A stretch of 64,000 nucleotides of DNA from Deinococcus roseus (GTDB taxonomy: Bacteria > Deinococcota > Deinococci > Deinococcales > Deinococcaceae), in NCBI RefSeq assembly GCF_014646895.1, contig NZ_BMOD01000012.1:68833-132832 (forward strand), read 5' to 3'. Positions 35,757 to 46,900 of the stretch are shown in pieces (within the stretch, counting starts at the first letter, position 1; every line of letters begins with the position of its first letter). The notes below the pieces were generated by a model. The model was not told the origin of the DNA, searched no databases, and was given only the letters and a program-made list of their open reading frames with translations. A program made the translations under genes and the position numbers.

Positions 35757-35772
35757 AAGATAACGATTTCTT
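35757..35772 (+). promoter_or_regulatory. third LacI-type operator in the leader
   Basis: AAGATAACGATTTCTT is an imperfect copy, 145 bases downstream of the main operator and 32 bases before the start codon. The spacing would allow a DNA loop. Confidence 0.55.
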
Positions 35773-35804
35773 AAAACCTGCCACCTGTTCCCGGAGGAAT
35801 GACC

Positions 35805-37070
35805 ATGAAAAACCTGCCCTTTGCCCTGTTCGCCACCCTTGCCCTCAGCACTGCTGCCCACGCCAAACAGATCACCGTGTGGGTGATTGACGGCGACTCC
35901 GAGCGCCCCTACTTCCTGCAACTGCAAGACGCCTTCAACAAGGCCAACGAGAAAAAAGGCCTGACAGCCAAAATCGTACCGGTGCCCAGCATCAACGACG
36001 CCATCCAGTCCGGCTTTCTGAGTGGCAAACTCCCCGATGTGTTCATGCTGGACGGCCCCAACATGGCCAACTACGTGTGGTCCGGGCAACTGGCTCCCCT
36101 GGACAGCTATTTCAGCAAGAGCACCCTCTCGGACATCCTGCCCGCCATCAAAGACCAGGGCACCTACAGCCCGGACGGCCACCTTTACGCCATGAGCCCC
36201 TACGATTCTTCCGTGCTGTTGTGGGGCAACAAGAAATACCTGCAGGAAGCTGGAATCCGCATCCCCAAAACCCTCAAAGACGCCTGGACCCTCAAAGAAT
36301 TTGAAGACGCTTTGCAAAAACTCTCCAGAGTCAAAGGGGTGACCTGGCCTCTGGACCTCAAACTCAACTACACCGGAGAATGGCTCAGCTACGGATTCTC
36401 CCCCTTCCTGCAGGCCTGCGGAGCCGACCTGATCAACCGCAAAACCTGGAAGTCCACCGGAACCATCAACAGCGAAGCGGCCATCGACATCCTCGAGCAC
36501 CTGCAAAGCTGGGCCAAAAACAAATGGATTGTGCCTGCCAGTGGCGGAGACAACCGCTTCTACGGAGACAAAACCGCTGCACTGGTGTGGGTGGGCAACT
36601 GGATGTGGCGTGCCCACAAAGAAGGCCTCAAAGACGATCTGGTCTTGATTCCTGCCCCCAAATTCTGCGGAAACAAGCAGGTTTCACCCAACGGTGGCTG
36701 GAGTTACGCCATCCCCAGGGCCAGCAGCAACAAAGACGACGCTGGAAAATTCATTGACTTTGCCATGTCCAGCAAACAGGTTGCCCTCTACTCCGACACC
36801 ACCGGATACGTTCCTGCCCGCAAGTCCGCCATTCGACTGAGCAAGCTGTATGGCAAAGGTGCAGAAGGTGCCCTGATGGCCGAACAATCCGCCAAAATTG
36901 CCCTGGTGCGCCCCGTGCACCCGGCCTACCCGGTGATTTCCAAGTCCTTCGGGGATGCGGTGCTGAACATTCTCGCCGGGGCCAACATCAAATCTGAACT
37001 GGATAAGGCCGCAAAAGAGATCGATCAGGACATCCAGTCCAACAAAGGCTACCCCCCCTTCAACAAGTAA
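35805..37070 (+). CDS. ABC transporter sugar-binding protein (CUT1)
   Basis: The 421-residue protein has a Sec signal (LPFALFATLALSTAAHA). It is of the family 1 extracellular binding protein type, with DVFMLDGPNMANYVWSGQLAPLD and YAMSPYDSSVLLWGNKKYLQEAG typical of CUT1 receptors. GGAGG lies seven bases before the ATG at 35805 and only one base before the ATG at 35799, so the former is preferred. It captures an oligosaccharide, probably a fructoside given the GH32 in the operon, and passes it to the two permeases. No ATPase gene is in the operon, so a shared MsmX-type ATPase is likely. Confidence 0.92.
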   Translation: MKNLPFALFATLALSTAAHAKQITVWVIDGDSERPYFLQLQDAFNKANEKKGLTAKIVPVPSINDAIQSGFLSGKLPDVFMLDGPNMANYVWSGQLAPLDSYFSKSTLSDILPAIKDQGTYSPDGHLYAMSPYDSSVLLWGNKKYLQEAGIRIPKTLKDAWTLKEFEDALQKLSRVKGVTWPLDLKLNYTGEWLSYGFSPFLQACGADLINRKTWKSTGTINSEAAIDILEHLQSWAKNKWIVPASGGDNRFYGDKTAALVWVGNWMWRAHKEGLKDDLVLIPAPKFCGNKQVSPNGGWSYAIPRASSNKDDAGKFIDFAMSSKQVALYSDTTGYVPARKSAIRLSKLYGKGAEGALMAEQSAKIALVRPVHPAYPVISKSFGDAVLNILAGANIKSELDKAAKEIDQDIQSNKGYPPFNK

Positions 37071-37081
37071 ATCCACGGCAC

Positions 37082-37115
37082 GGCCAGGGGTGATTTCCCT
37101 TTCCCACCCCTGGCC
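37082..37115 (+). promoter_or_regulatory. intercistronic stem-loop after the binding-protein gene
   Basis: GGCCAGGGGTG (37082-37092) pairs with CACCCCTGGCC (37105-37115), 11 bp with a 12-base loop, and no T-tract. Such stems often raise the level of binding-protein mRNA over that of the permeases by blocking 3' decay. Confidence 0.65.
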
Positions 37116-37133
37116 CCTCTGAAAGGGGAAAAG

Positions 37134-38063
37134 ATGATGCAAAACCACCACAACCTTTCCAGACCTGCCGGACAGAAACTCCGGCGCAACAAACTCAAAA
37201 CACAGGAATGGCTGGACGAACTGCTGCTGGTGCTGCCCGCCAGCGTTCTGCTGCTGACCTTTTTGATTCTGCCCTTTTTGATGGCGGGCTACCTGTCCTT
37301 TACGGACCAGCGCCTGATCCCCAGGCCCATCCCCACCGAATTTGTGGGTTTTCAGAACTACCTGACCGTGCTGAGAGACCCCGAGTTCTGGCAGGCTTTC
37401 AAAAACACCGCCTATTTTGTGGTGCTGGTGGTGCCTTTCCAGTGCGCCATTTCCCTGCTCTGCGCTTTGCTCTTGAACAGTGAACTGCACCTGCGCTCGC
37501 TGTTCAGAAGCGTTGCCCTTCTGCCCCTGGTCACCCCCATGACCGTGATCGTGGTGATCTGGGCCGCCCTGTACCGCATCCCGGACGGCTTTCTGAACAG
37601 CGTCCTGCACCTGTTTGGTTTTCAGGGTTACGTGGACTGGCTCGGAGACATGACCTTCGCCATGCCCGCCATTGTGCTGCTGTCTGCCTGGGCGACTTTT
37701 CCCTTCCAGATGCTGATTTTCCTGGCCGGATTGCAAGACATCCCCATGGAGCGCTACGAGGCCGCCAAAATTGACGGAGCAGGCACCTGGGAGATGTTCA
37801 GGTACATCACCTTTCCGGGCCTCAGAAACACCAACATCTTCATCCTGATCATCACCACCCTGCAGGCCTTCAAACTCTTCACCCAGGTGGACATCCTGAC
37901 CCACGGCGGACCTCTGGGATCCACCAACACCCTGGTGCGCTACATGGTGCAGGAAGGTTACTCCTCCCAGCAGGTCGGTTACGCCTCTGCAGTGGCCGTG
38001 GTTTTCGTGATTCTGGTGGGTGCACTGGCTGTGCTGCAGCGCGTGCTGCTCAAAAACGAGTGA
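37134..38063 (+). CDS. ABC sugar permease (CUT1, MalF/UgpA type)
   Basis: The 309-residue protein has six hydrophobic segments and the EAA loop YEAAKIDGAGTWEMFRYITFPGLRNT that contacts the ATPase. Its N-terminal cytoplasmic tail is basic. GAAAGGGGAAAAG precedes two adjacent ATGs. It works with the next permease and the binding protein upstream. Confidence 0.93.
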   Translation: MMQNHHNLSRPAGQKLRRNKLKTQEWLDELLLVLPASVLLLTFLILPFLMAGYLSFTDQRLIPRPIPTEFVGFQNYLTVLRDPEFWQAFKNTAYFVVLVVPFQCAISLLCALLLNSELHLRSLFRSVALLPLVTPMTVIVVIWAALYRIPDGFLNSVLHLFGFQGYVDWLGDMTFAMPAIVLLSAWATFPFQMLIFLAGLQDIPMERYEAAKIDGAGTWEMFRYITFPGLRNTNIFILIITTLQAFKLFTQVDILTHGGPLGSTNTLVRYMVQEGYSSQQVGYASAVAVVFVILVGALAVLQRVLLKNE

Positions 38064-38067
38064 GGTC

Positions 38068-38913
38068 ATGATGAAGATTTTCAACCCCTACAAAGCCCTC
38101 AGAACCCTGGCTGCCGTGGTGATTCTGCTGTGCGTGCTGGTTCCCCTCTCCATGATGGTGACCCTCAGCCTCAACCCCAGCGAGGAAAACATCCTGATCA
38201 ACATGGGCACCCTCCACGCTTTCATTCCTGAAACGGTGTCTCTGCAGAATTACAAAGAGGTGCTGAACGACCCCTACCAGCCCTTTGCGCGTTACCTGCT
38301 GAACACCCTGCTGGTGGTGTTCTGCACCGTTGGCGCAGGCATCTTCATCAACTCTGCAGCAGCTTTTGCCCTGGCCTGGGGCCGGGGTGGGTACCGCAAG
38401 ATTTACCTGATGGTGATCATCGCGGTCTTTGTGATTCCCGGAGAAGCCCTCACCATCCCGTTGCTCTTGCTGGTCAGCAAATTCGGCTGGATCGACAGCT
38501 ACCAGGTGCAGATCGTGCCTTTCATCGCCAGCACCTTCTCGATCTTCCTGTTCTACCAGTTCTTCTCCAAACTGCCCCAGGAACTCATCGAAGCCGCCAG
38601 AATCGACGGGGCGAGACTCTTCCAGATCTACTTCAAAATTGGCTTTCCCTTAAGCACCCCCGTGATTGCCACCGTGTCCATCCTGGGTTTCCTGGACGCC
38701 TGGAACAGCTACCTCTGGCCCCTGATGGTCACCCGTGGCACCGAATTCCGCCCGCTGGGTGTGGCCATGGCCGCTTTCTTCGGCACCCAGCAGGCCTACT
38801 GGGGCAACATCATGGCCTTTGCCGTCCTGATGACCCTCCCGATCATCATTGTGTTTCTGGTGTTCCAGAAGTACTTTGTGACCTCGGTGGTGGGGTCAAG
38901 TGTGAAGGGATAA
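38068..38913 (+). CDS. ABC sugar permease (CUT1, MalG/UgpE type)
   Basis: The 281-residue protein has six hydrophobic segments and the EAA loop IEAARIDGARLFQIYFKIGFPLSTP. Its start at 38068 is four bases after the previous stop and has GAGG just upstream. It forms the channel with the preceding permease. Confidence 0.93.
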   Translation: MMKIFNPYKALRTLAAVVILLCVLVPLSMMVTLSLNPSEENILINMGTLHAFIPETVSLQNYKEVLNDPYQPFARYLLNTLLVVFCTVGAGIFINSAAAFALAWGRGGYRKIYLMVIIAVFVIPGEALTIPLLLLVSKFGWIDSYQVQIVPFIASTFSIFLFYQFFSKLPQELIEAARIDGARLFQIYFKIGFPLSTPVIATVSILGFLDAWNSYLWPLMVTRGTEFRPLGVAMAAFFGTQQAYWGNIMAFAVLMTLPIIIVFLVFQKYFVTSVVGSSVKG

Positions 38914-38991
38914 ACAGCCCTCGGCAGCAAGCGAAACACATGACCTGTTCAAGCACCCCCATCCACCATCTCCACTCCTCCAAGGACCCCC

Positions 38992-40440
38992 ATGACCCAT
39001 GACCCTGTGACCCTCACCGTGCAACCCTACGCTCCCCACCACCGTCCTCTGTTGCACTTTGCTCCAGCGAAAAACTGGATCAACGATCCCAACGGCCTGA
39101 TTTTCCTGAATGGAGAGTACCACCTGTTTTTCCAGCACAATCCCCACGGCACCGACTGGGGCCACATGAGCTGGGGGCATGCAGTGTCAAAAGACCTGCT
39201 GCACTGGGAAGAACTCCCGGTGGCCCTGGAAGAAGACGATCAGGCCATGATTTTCTCTGGTTGCTGCGTGCTGGATGCAGAAAACACTTCAGGGCTGGGC
39301 ACACCACTACACCCACCCCTGATTGCCCTCTACACCGGGCACCACAGGAATGAAATCCAGTCCCAGCAACTCGCTTACAGCCTGGACCAGGGGAGAACCT
39401 GGACAAAATATGGCATCGTGCTGACCGAGAACATCCCTGATTTTCGGGACCCCAAGGTCTTCTGGCACCCGGAAACACAGCAGTGGGTGATGGCCCTGGT
39501 GCTGGCCAGTGAGCATCAGGTGGTGCTGTATGGTTCTGCAGATCTGCTGTCCTGGCACAAACTCAGCACTTTTGGACCTGCTGGACACACCGGAGGCATC
39601 TGGGAGGTGCCCGAGCTGCTCAGGCTCTCTGATGACTCTGGACAGGAGCACTGGGTGCTGAAAGTGGATTTGAACCCCGGCGGTCCGCATGGAGGTTCAG
39701 GGTGCCAGTATTTTGTGGGGCATTTCGATGGTCAGGCTTTTGCAGCCACCCAGGAGGCAAAGTGGCTGGATCACGGCAAGGATTTTTATGCTGCCATCAC
39801 TTTTGCCAACACAGCAGACCGCACCGTCTGGCTGGCCTGGATGAACAACTGGCAGTATGCCCGCGACCACATCCACAGCACCTACAGCGGTCACATGTCC
39901 CTGCCCAGGGAAATCCATCTGGAGCAGACCGAGAGTGGACTGGTGCTGGTCCAGCGTCCTGTGCGCGAACTGGATGGGGTCTGGTCCCAGTTGCAGACCC
40001 TCCAGCAGGTGCAACTGAACGCCCTGGATCAGGTTGAACTGCTGCACCTGCCTGCTGCTGCGCTGGACGCACAACTGTCTTTCAGTGCCACCCCCCACAG
40101 CGTTTATGGCCTGAGCCTGCATTGTGACGGACAACTGGAATGGACCCTGGAATTCCAGCCTGATCAGGAAACCACCGTGCTGACCCGCAGGGGGCAGGTC
40201 TGGCAGGAGGGCTTTCAGGGCAAACACGCGGCTCCCCTGGCTGCAAAAGGGCTGCTGGATGTGCGTCTGATTCTGGACCATTCTGCACTGGAGGTCTTTG
40301 TGGACTCTGGAAAACAGGTGTTCACCGAGGCGTTTTTCCCGGCTGAAGGTTTGGTCAGCCTGTTTCTGTACGTCAAGTCTGGCAGTGTGAAATGCCAGAT
40401 CGAAGGGGCCAGGGGGCCAGCGGTGAAACCTGAAACCTGA
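38992..40440 (+). CDS. glycoside hydrolase family 32 (sucrose/fructan hydrolase), cytoplasmic
   Basis: The 482-residue protein has the GH32 motifs NWINDPNG (nucleophile Asp, about residue 27), FRDPKV (transition-state Asp) and WEVPEL (acid/base Glu; the usual ECP reads EVP). A C-terminal beta-sandwich follows. There is no signal peptide, so it cleaves imported sugar inside the cell: sucrose, or short levan or inulin oligomers. AAGGA precedes the ATG. It is the last gene of the LacI-controlled operon and the best clue to the transported substrate. Confidence 0.93.
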   Translation: MTHDPVTLTVQPYAPHHRPLLHFAPAKNWINDPNGLIFLNGEYHLFFQHNPHGTDWGHMSWGHAVSKDLLHWEELPVALEEDDQAMIFSGCCVLDAENTSGLGTPLHPPLIALYTGHHRNEIQSQQLAYSLDQGRTWTKYGIVLTENIPDFRDPKVFWHPETQQWVMALVLASEHQVVLYGSADLLSWHKLSTFGPAGHTGGIWEVPELLRLSDDSGQEHWVLKVDLNPGGPHGGSGCQYFVGHFDGQAFAATQEAKWLDHGKDFYAAITFANTADRTVWLAWMNNWQYARDHIHSTYSGHMSLPREIHLEQTESGLVLVQRPVRELDGVWSQLQTLQQVQLNALDQVELLHLPAAALDAQLSFSATPHSVYGLSLHCDGQLEWTLEFQPDQETTVLTRRGQVWQEGFQGKHAAPLAAKGLLDVRLILDHSALEVFVDSGKQVFTEAFFPAEGLVSLFLYVKSGSVKCQIEGARGPAVKPET

Positions 40441-40456
40441 GCCAGGGTCAGGCGTG

Positions 40457-40497
40457 AACAGCAGTGTGGAGAGGTGAGCAGCTGCACTGCTGTTTTT
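40457..40497 (+). terminator. terminator of the fructan operon
   Basis: AACAGCAGTG (40457-40466) pairs with CACTGCTGTT (40485-40494), followed by TTT. Confidence 0.7.
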
Positions 40498-40724
40498 GGT
40501 TTGAAAGTTTAGAAAACAAACTTTCTTTCAGGGAATCCTGCGGGCTTCTGGATGCACTGGTGTTCAGTACGGGAAATCCTGCAGGGCAGATCGGGGAATT
40601 GCTGGAGTTGTCGGTCTTGCGGAAAAATTACTTTTGCATTACACTGGCTTTCGAAACCACAACCTCCAAAATTTGAAAACGGTGCAGCTTTCTGCTGTCA
40701 GGCCGTCATGGCTGTTTTTAAACA

Positions 40725-40740
40725 ATGGCCACGTGGCCAT
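40725..40740 (+). promoter_or_regulatory. 16-bp palindrome with CACGTG core upstream of the biosynthetic operon
   Basis: ATGGCCACGTGGCCAT is a perfect palindrome, 167 bases before the synthase start. With the near-copy at 40827 it may be a binding site for an unknown regulator of the operon. The rest of the 40441-40906 gap has a terminator but no gene. Confidence 0.6.
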
Positions 40741-40826
40741 GTGGAGAAGATTGAGCGGCGGTTCACACCGGAAAGCTCCATCTGAACCCCAGAAGAGATT
40801 CTGGGCTGTGGCACTGTTGGCTCGAA

Positions 40827-40842
40827 ATGGTCACGTGGCCAT
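40827..40842 (+). promoter_or_regulatory. second CACGTG palindrome
   Basis: ATGGTCACGTGGCCAT differs from the first copy at one base and lies 102 bases downstream of it, 65 bases before the start codon. Confidence 0.6.
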
Positions 40843-40906
40843 TCCAGAAAGCACCACAATGACCATCCTGGTCTGAACCCCCTGAAACACCGCAGGCAGG
40901 AGTGAA

Positions 40907-43900
40907 ATGCAAGACATGATCCCGGCAACAATGGTCCCACAGCAGTGGAAACCCCTGGTGGTTCAACTGCAGCAACTGGCCCAGCAGCATCCTGAACGCA
41001 CCGCCATGGTTTTTCTGAAAGATGGAGAAACGGCAGGCGACCCCCTGACCTATCAGGATCTGGATCAGCGGGCAAAGCATCTGGCCGCACACCTGCAGGC
41101 CAGATGCCTGCAAGGGCATCCTGTGCTGCTGGCCCTGCCTTCCGGGACAGAGCATGTGGTGGCCTTTCTGGGCAGCCTGTATGCGGGAGCCATTCCTGTT
41201 GCCGCTTACCCTCCCACGGGCAGCCTGCACGCCCGGCGACTGGTCCACATTGCCCTGGACTGTCAGGCCAGAGGCATTTTGTGCCAGCAAGCACTGCGCC
41301 AGCAGGACACCAGCGGAGAATTTCAAAAGTTGCTGGCTGCAGACCTGCCCTGTGAATTGCTGCCCATGGAAGACCTGTCACAACCCTGCGCCTCCAGCTG
41401 GATTTCTCCTGAAATCACCCCGCAGGGGCTGGCCTACCTGCAGTACACCTCGGGTTCCACCAGCCAGCCCCGGGGCGTGATGGTGACCCAGCACAACCTC
41501 ACCAGCCATTTTGAGCACCTGCAGGACTTGCTTTCCCTGACTGCGGAGGATGTGTTTGTCAACTGGTTGCCCCTCTCCCACGACATGGGAATCATCGGGG
41601 CGGTGCTGCAGCCGCTCTTTCTGGGGGCCACACTGGTGCTGATGTCTCCTGCTGCTTTTGCCCAGCGTCCCATGCGCTGGCTGGAAGCCATCAGCCGTTA
41701 CCGGGGCACCGTCAGTTTTGCCCCCAATTTTGCCTATGAATGCTGTGTGCGCAAAGCCACCGAAAAAGACCTGCAGACCCTGGACCTCTCCAGCTGGCAG
41801 GTGGCCGTCAATGCCGCCGAGTCCGTGCATGCCTCCACCCTGCAGAAGTTTCAGGCCCGCTTTGCGTCCTGTGGTTTTCAGCCCGCAGCCTTCAGTCCAG
41901 GGTATGGTCTGGCAGAGGCCACCCTGTTTGTCAGCGCTGCTGCTCGCCTGAAACCCACCCAGCTGCATGAAGGCACTGCCGCAAACGCCCATCCCCACAC
42001 CCTGGTGGGATGTGGTCCCACCGGAACCTTGCAGGTGGAACTGGTGGACCCGCACACCCGGCAAGTCTGCCCTGAAGGCACCGAGGGAGAAATCTGGATT
42101 GCTGGACCCACCGTGGCCGCCGGTTACTGGCAGCGTCCAGAGCAGACCGCCCACACCTTTCAGGCCCATCTGGAAGGTGGCAGTGGGCCTTTCTTGCGCA
42201 CCGGAGACCTGGGGGTGCGGCAAAAAGGACAGCTGTTCATCTCGGGGCGCATCAAGGATGTGCTGGTGATCCGCGGATGCAACCACCATCCGCAGGACAT
42301 CGAGCAGACGGTCACAGAGGCCCATGAGGACCTGGAACCGGGCCGGGGGGCCGCGTTTTCCATTGAGGAAGGTGCCGAAGAAAAACTGGTGGTGGTGCAG
42401 GAAATTCGCCGCAGCAGCCGCAAAACCTTTGATGCCCAGCAGGTTTTAAAGCAGGTTCAGCAGGCTGTGGCAGAGCAGCATGGTTTGCAATTGCACGCCC
42501 TGGTGCTGTTGAAACCCGCATCCATCCCCCTGACCTCCAGTGGAAAAATCCAGCGGCAGGCCAGCAAACACCAGCACCTGCAGGGCAGATTTGATCCCCT
42601 GTTTGTCTGGTCTGCTCCCCAGCAACCTGTCCTGGAGTCCAGTCCTGGCCCAGACCCGGTCACCCTCCAGCCGGACCTGCAAGTGCTGCACTGGCTGAAC
42701 ATCTGGCTGGCAGAGCACACCGGACTGCCTGCGGAACAGCTTGACCTGCATGCGCCTTTTGCTGGTTTGGGGCTGGACTCCCTGAGCATGCAATCCCTGA
42801 TCGGGGACCTTTCCGTCTGGCTGAACCGGCGGTTGCCCGCCACCCTGCCTTACCAGTTTCCCTCTGCCCACTTGCTGGCCCAGCACCTGATGGGGGGGAT
42901 GCCTGTGCCGGAGAACCTTCCTGCGCCTGCCAGAGCACCAGAATCCGACACACAACCCACCATGACAGCATCCACCCCATCCAGAGAAGGTGTAGCCCTT
43001 GTGGGCATGGCCTGCCGTTTCCCCGGAGCAAACACCCCCGAAGCCTTCTGGAACCTGCTTTCAACAGGACAGGATGCCATTCGGGAAGTTCCGTTGTCCC
43101 GCTGGGAAGCTGCGCAGCACCACCAGTCCGGTCCTCTTGCTCCGGGCAAGATGAACACCCGCTGGGGTGGCTTTCTGGACGGGGTGGATGAATTTGACGC
43201 CCAGTTCTTCGGGATTTCTCCGCTGGAGGCCCAGAGCATGGACCCCCAGCAACGCCTGCTGCTGCAGACCACCTGGCATGCCCTGGAAAACGCAGGTCTG
43301 GACCCGGATGCATTGAGTGGCAGCAACACCGGGGTTTTTGTGGGGGTGAGCAGCCACGATTACCACGACCTGCTGCGCTCGCATGGCGCTGCTCTGGGTG
43401 CACACGCAGGCACCGGGAACAACCTGAGCCTCACCGCCAACCGCATTTCTTACACCCTGAACCTGCAGGGTCCAAGCTGGGCGGTGGACACGGCATGTTC
43501 TTCTTCTCTGGTGGCACTGCACCAGGCACGGGAAAACCTGCTGGCCGGACACTGTGATCTGGCCCTGGTGGGTGGGGTCAATTTGATCCTCTCTCCAGAC
43601 ACCACCATCGTGTTTTCCCAGGCAGGCATGATGGCTCCGGATGGCCGCTGCAAGACTTTTGATGCCCGTGCAGATGGGTATGTGCGCAGCGAAGGGTGTG
43701 GGGTGGTGGTGCTCAAACGGCACAGTGACGCCATCCGGGACGGAGACAACATCCTGGCCCTGATTGCAGGTTCTGCGGTCAATCAGGATGGTCGCAGCAA
43801 CGGCCTGACCGCCCCGAATGGTCTGGCCCAGCAGCAGGTGATGCATCAGGCGCTGGCTGCCGCAGGGAAATCCCCCTCTGAAATTTCTTTTGTGGAGGCG

Positions 43901-46900
43901 CACGGCACTGGCACCCGCCTGGGGGATCCCATCGAGGTGGGCAGCATTCAGGCGGTGTATGGTCGGCCTGCAGCAGGGCCGTTGTGGATGGGATCGGCCA
44001 AGACCCACATCGGGCACCTGGAGGCTGCAGCAGGACTGGCGGGACTGATCAAGGTGGTGCTGTGCATGAAGCACCGCCAGATTCCCGCAAGTTTGCATTT
44101 TCAGCAGCTCAACCCGCAGATTTCCCTGAATGGCACCCGCTGTGACATCCCCCGCACCCTGCAACCCTGGAACAGCAACACCATGCGGGTGGCTGCGGTC
44201 AGTGCCTTCAGTTTTGGCGGCACCAATGCCCATGTGATCGTGCAGGAACCGGAACCCCGTTCGGAACCCTGGCAGATGCTGGTGTTCTCGGCCAGGCGGG
44301 AATGGTCCTTGCAACAGCTTGCCCACAGCCACCTGCAGTGCCTGCAACACCCCTTGCAGGAAGGCCAGTCTTTTGCGGGTCTGTGCCTGAGTGCCTCAGG
44401 GCAACGTGCTCACCATGCCCACCGCATGGCCGTGCTGGCCCGTTCCGCCCCGGAAGCGGCGCATGTCCTGCAGGACTGGCAGGAGGGGGAGACGCCTCAG
44501 AATGTGCTGGTGGGACATGCCCCCCAGGCCCCCAGGGTGGCGATGCTGTTCACCGGACAGGGGGCTCAGCATGTGGGCATGGGTCTGGAACTGCATCAGA
44601 GCAGCAAAGTGTTTCGGGATGTGCTGGACAGGTGTGACTGGTGGTTGCAGCAACACCAGGGCTGGTCTCTGTTGACCGTGTTGCGGGGCAACGATCCAGA
44701 ACTGGACCTCCAGCAGACCCAGTATGCCCAGCCTGCGCTTTTTGCGCTGGAATACGCTCTGGCCTGCATGTGGCAGAAAGCAGGTGTTCGGCCTGAGGTG
44801 CTGATGGGGCACAGCCTGGGGGAATACGTGGCGGCCTGCATCGCGGGGGTTTTCAGCTGGCAGGATGGCCTGAAACTGGTGGCTGCAAGGGGTTACCTGA
44901 TGCAGCACAGCACCCCTGAAGGCGGCATGATGGCTTTGCATGCTCCGGCGGACCTGGTGGTCCGGGTGCTGAAGGTGGCCGGGAAGCAGTCCCTTCCAGA
45001 CATTTCCATTGCTGCCCACAACAGCCCTGAGGAACTGGTGCTCTCCGGCACAACAGAAGCGGTGGCCCGCATGATCCATCACTTTGAAGGGCAGGGCGCA
45101 AAAGCCACCCTGCTGAAAGTGAACCGGGCGTTTCATTCTCCCCTGATGTCTTCCATGCTGGAGGCTTTTGAACGCTGTGCCCGTGAGGTGCAGTACCATG
45201 CCCCTCAGCTTCCCGTGGTGTCCAACCTGACCGGCAAGCTGGCTGGACCTGAACTGGCCACTCCGGAATACTGGGTGCAGCATGTGCTTTCCAGGGTGGA
45301 ATTCGCTGCGGGCCTGCAGACCCTGAAGCAACTGGGCTGCACGGCTTTCATTGAAGCGGGACCCCATTCGGTGCTGACTGCACTGGGCCAGCCGCAGGTG
45401 CAGGGACGCTGGTGTGCCAGTTTGAAGCGGGGCATCCCTGAAGACCAGCAGTTTCTGCGCAGCCTGGGTGAACATTACGTGGCAGGAGGGACCATCAACT
45501 GGCAGGAATGGTCACGTGACCACCTGCAAGACCGCAGCACCCAGCCCCACCACAGCCTTCCTGCCTATCCTTTCGTGCCAGACCGCCACTGGTTCACCCC
45601 CCAGCAACCTGCTGCCGTTGTGCAAACAGCTTCAGACCAGCATCCTTTGCTCGGGAAACCCCTTAGGGTGGCAGGATCATCCCAGCAGCACCACGAAAAC
45701 CATCTCTCAGAAACTTCTCCCTGGTTCATTGCCCAGCACCGGGTGGGGGAACAGCCTGTGCTGCCTGCAACTGCGGCCATCGAATGGGCCCTGGCGGCCC
45801 TGCAGGCAACACAACCCGGACAACCCTGGACCCTGCAGAACCTGGTCTTCCAGCGCATGCTGGCGTTCCACTCCGCAGAGCCAGTGCCTGTCCAGATGGT
45901 GCTGGAACCCCACTCACAGGGCTTTCAGCTGAAAGGCTACAGCCTGAAACAGCACAACTGGATGGAACACTTCACCCTGCAGGGCCTGCCTGCAGCAGAA
46001 GCCCAACCAGAGATGTTGCACCCTCAGGCTTTGCAAAAAAATCCGGTCCGCCCTGGAGCAGAACTTTATGCCCACCTGCAAAACCTGGAACTCGATCATG
46101 GTCCAGCTTTTCAGGGGGTCAAACAATTCTGGGTGCAAGACCATCAGTTGCTGGCAGAAATTGTTGTTCCAGCAGCCTTGCAGGACGCGCAGAAATACCA
46201 GATGCACCCAGTGGTGCTCGATGCCTGCCTGCACCCCATGCTGCACTTTGTGCCTGCTGCAAGAGGGGCCGTGGTGCCTGTCGCCATGAAGCAAGTGACT
46301 TTCTGGCAGGCGTTGCCCACCCGGATCTGGTGCCACGTGCTCTGGCACGGCAAGCAACCCTCAGGCTGCTTCCTGGCCGACCTGACCCTCTACAGCACCC
46401 AGGGGGAAGCCCTGGCACAACTGCAGGGCGTGGAATGCCGCAGGCTGGGACAGGAGCCAGAAGCTGCAAAGCCAGTTTCCCTGCCTGTTCCTGCAGAATC
46501 CATAGGGTACTTCACCGGCTGGAAACCCCTGGGCAGTGTTGCTGAGCAAGCGCCTGTGCCTGCCTCAGACGGACACTGGCTGGTGTTCAGCCCACAGGCC
46601 GAGCAGGCAGAAGCCTGGAAGCAGGCCTTCACCGAAGCAGGACACCCTGCGCTGGCGGTGTCCTGTGGCCCCCGCTTTGAAGGCCCGGAAAACGCCACCC
46701 TGCGCATCGTTCCCGCATCGGAAGACAGCTTTGCAAAACTCTTCTTGCACCTGAAAGACACGGGAAAAACCCTGCGGGGGGTGGTGCTGCTGCCCGGCCA
46801 GATGCAGGCAGGCCAGACGGTGCCCGAGGCGCACCTCGCCCTGACCTGCCCTGGTTTTCTGCTCTTGCAGCACCTGCTGAACACCCACCCTGACCAGAAA

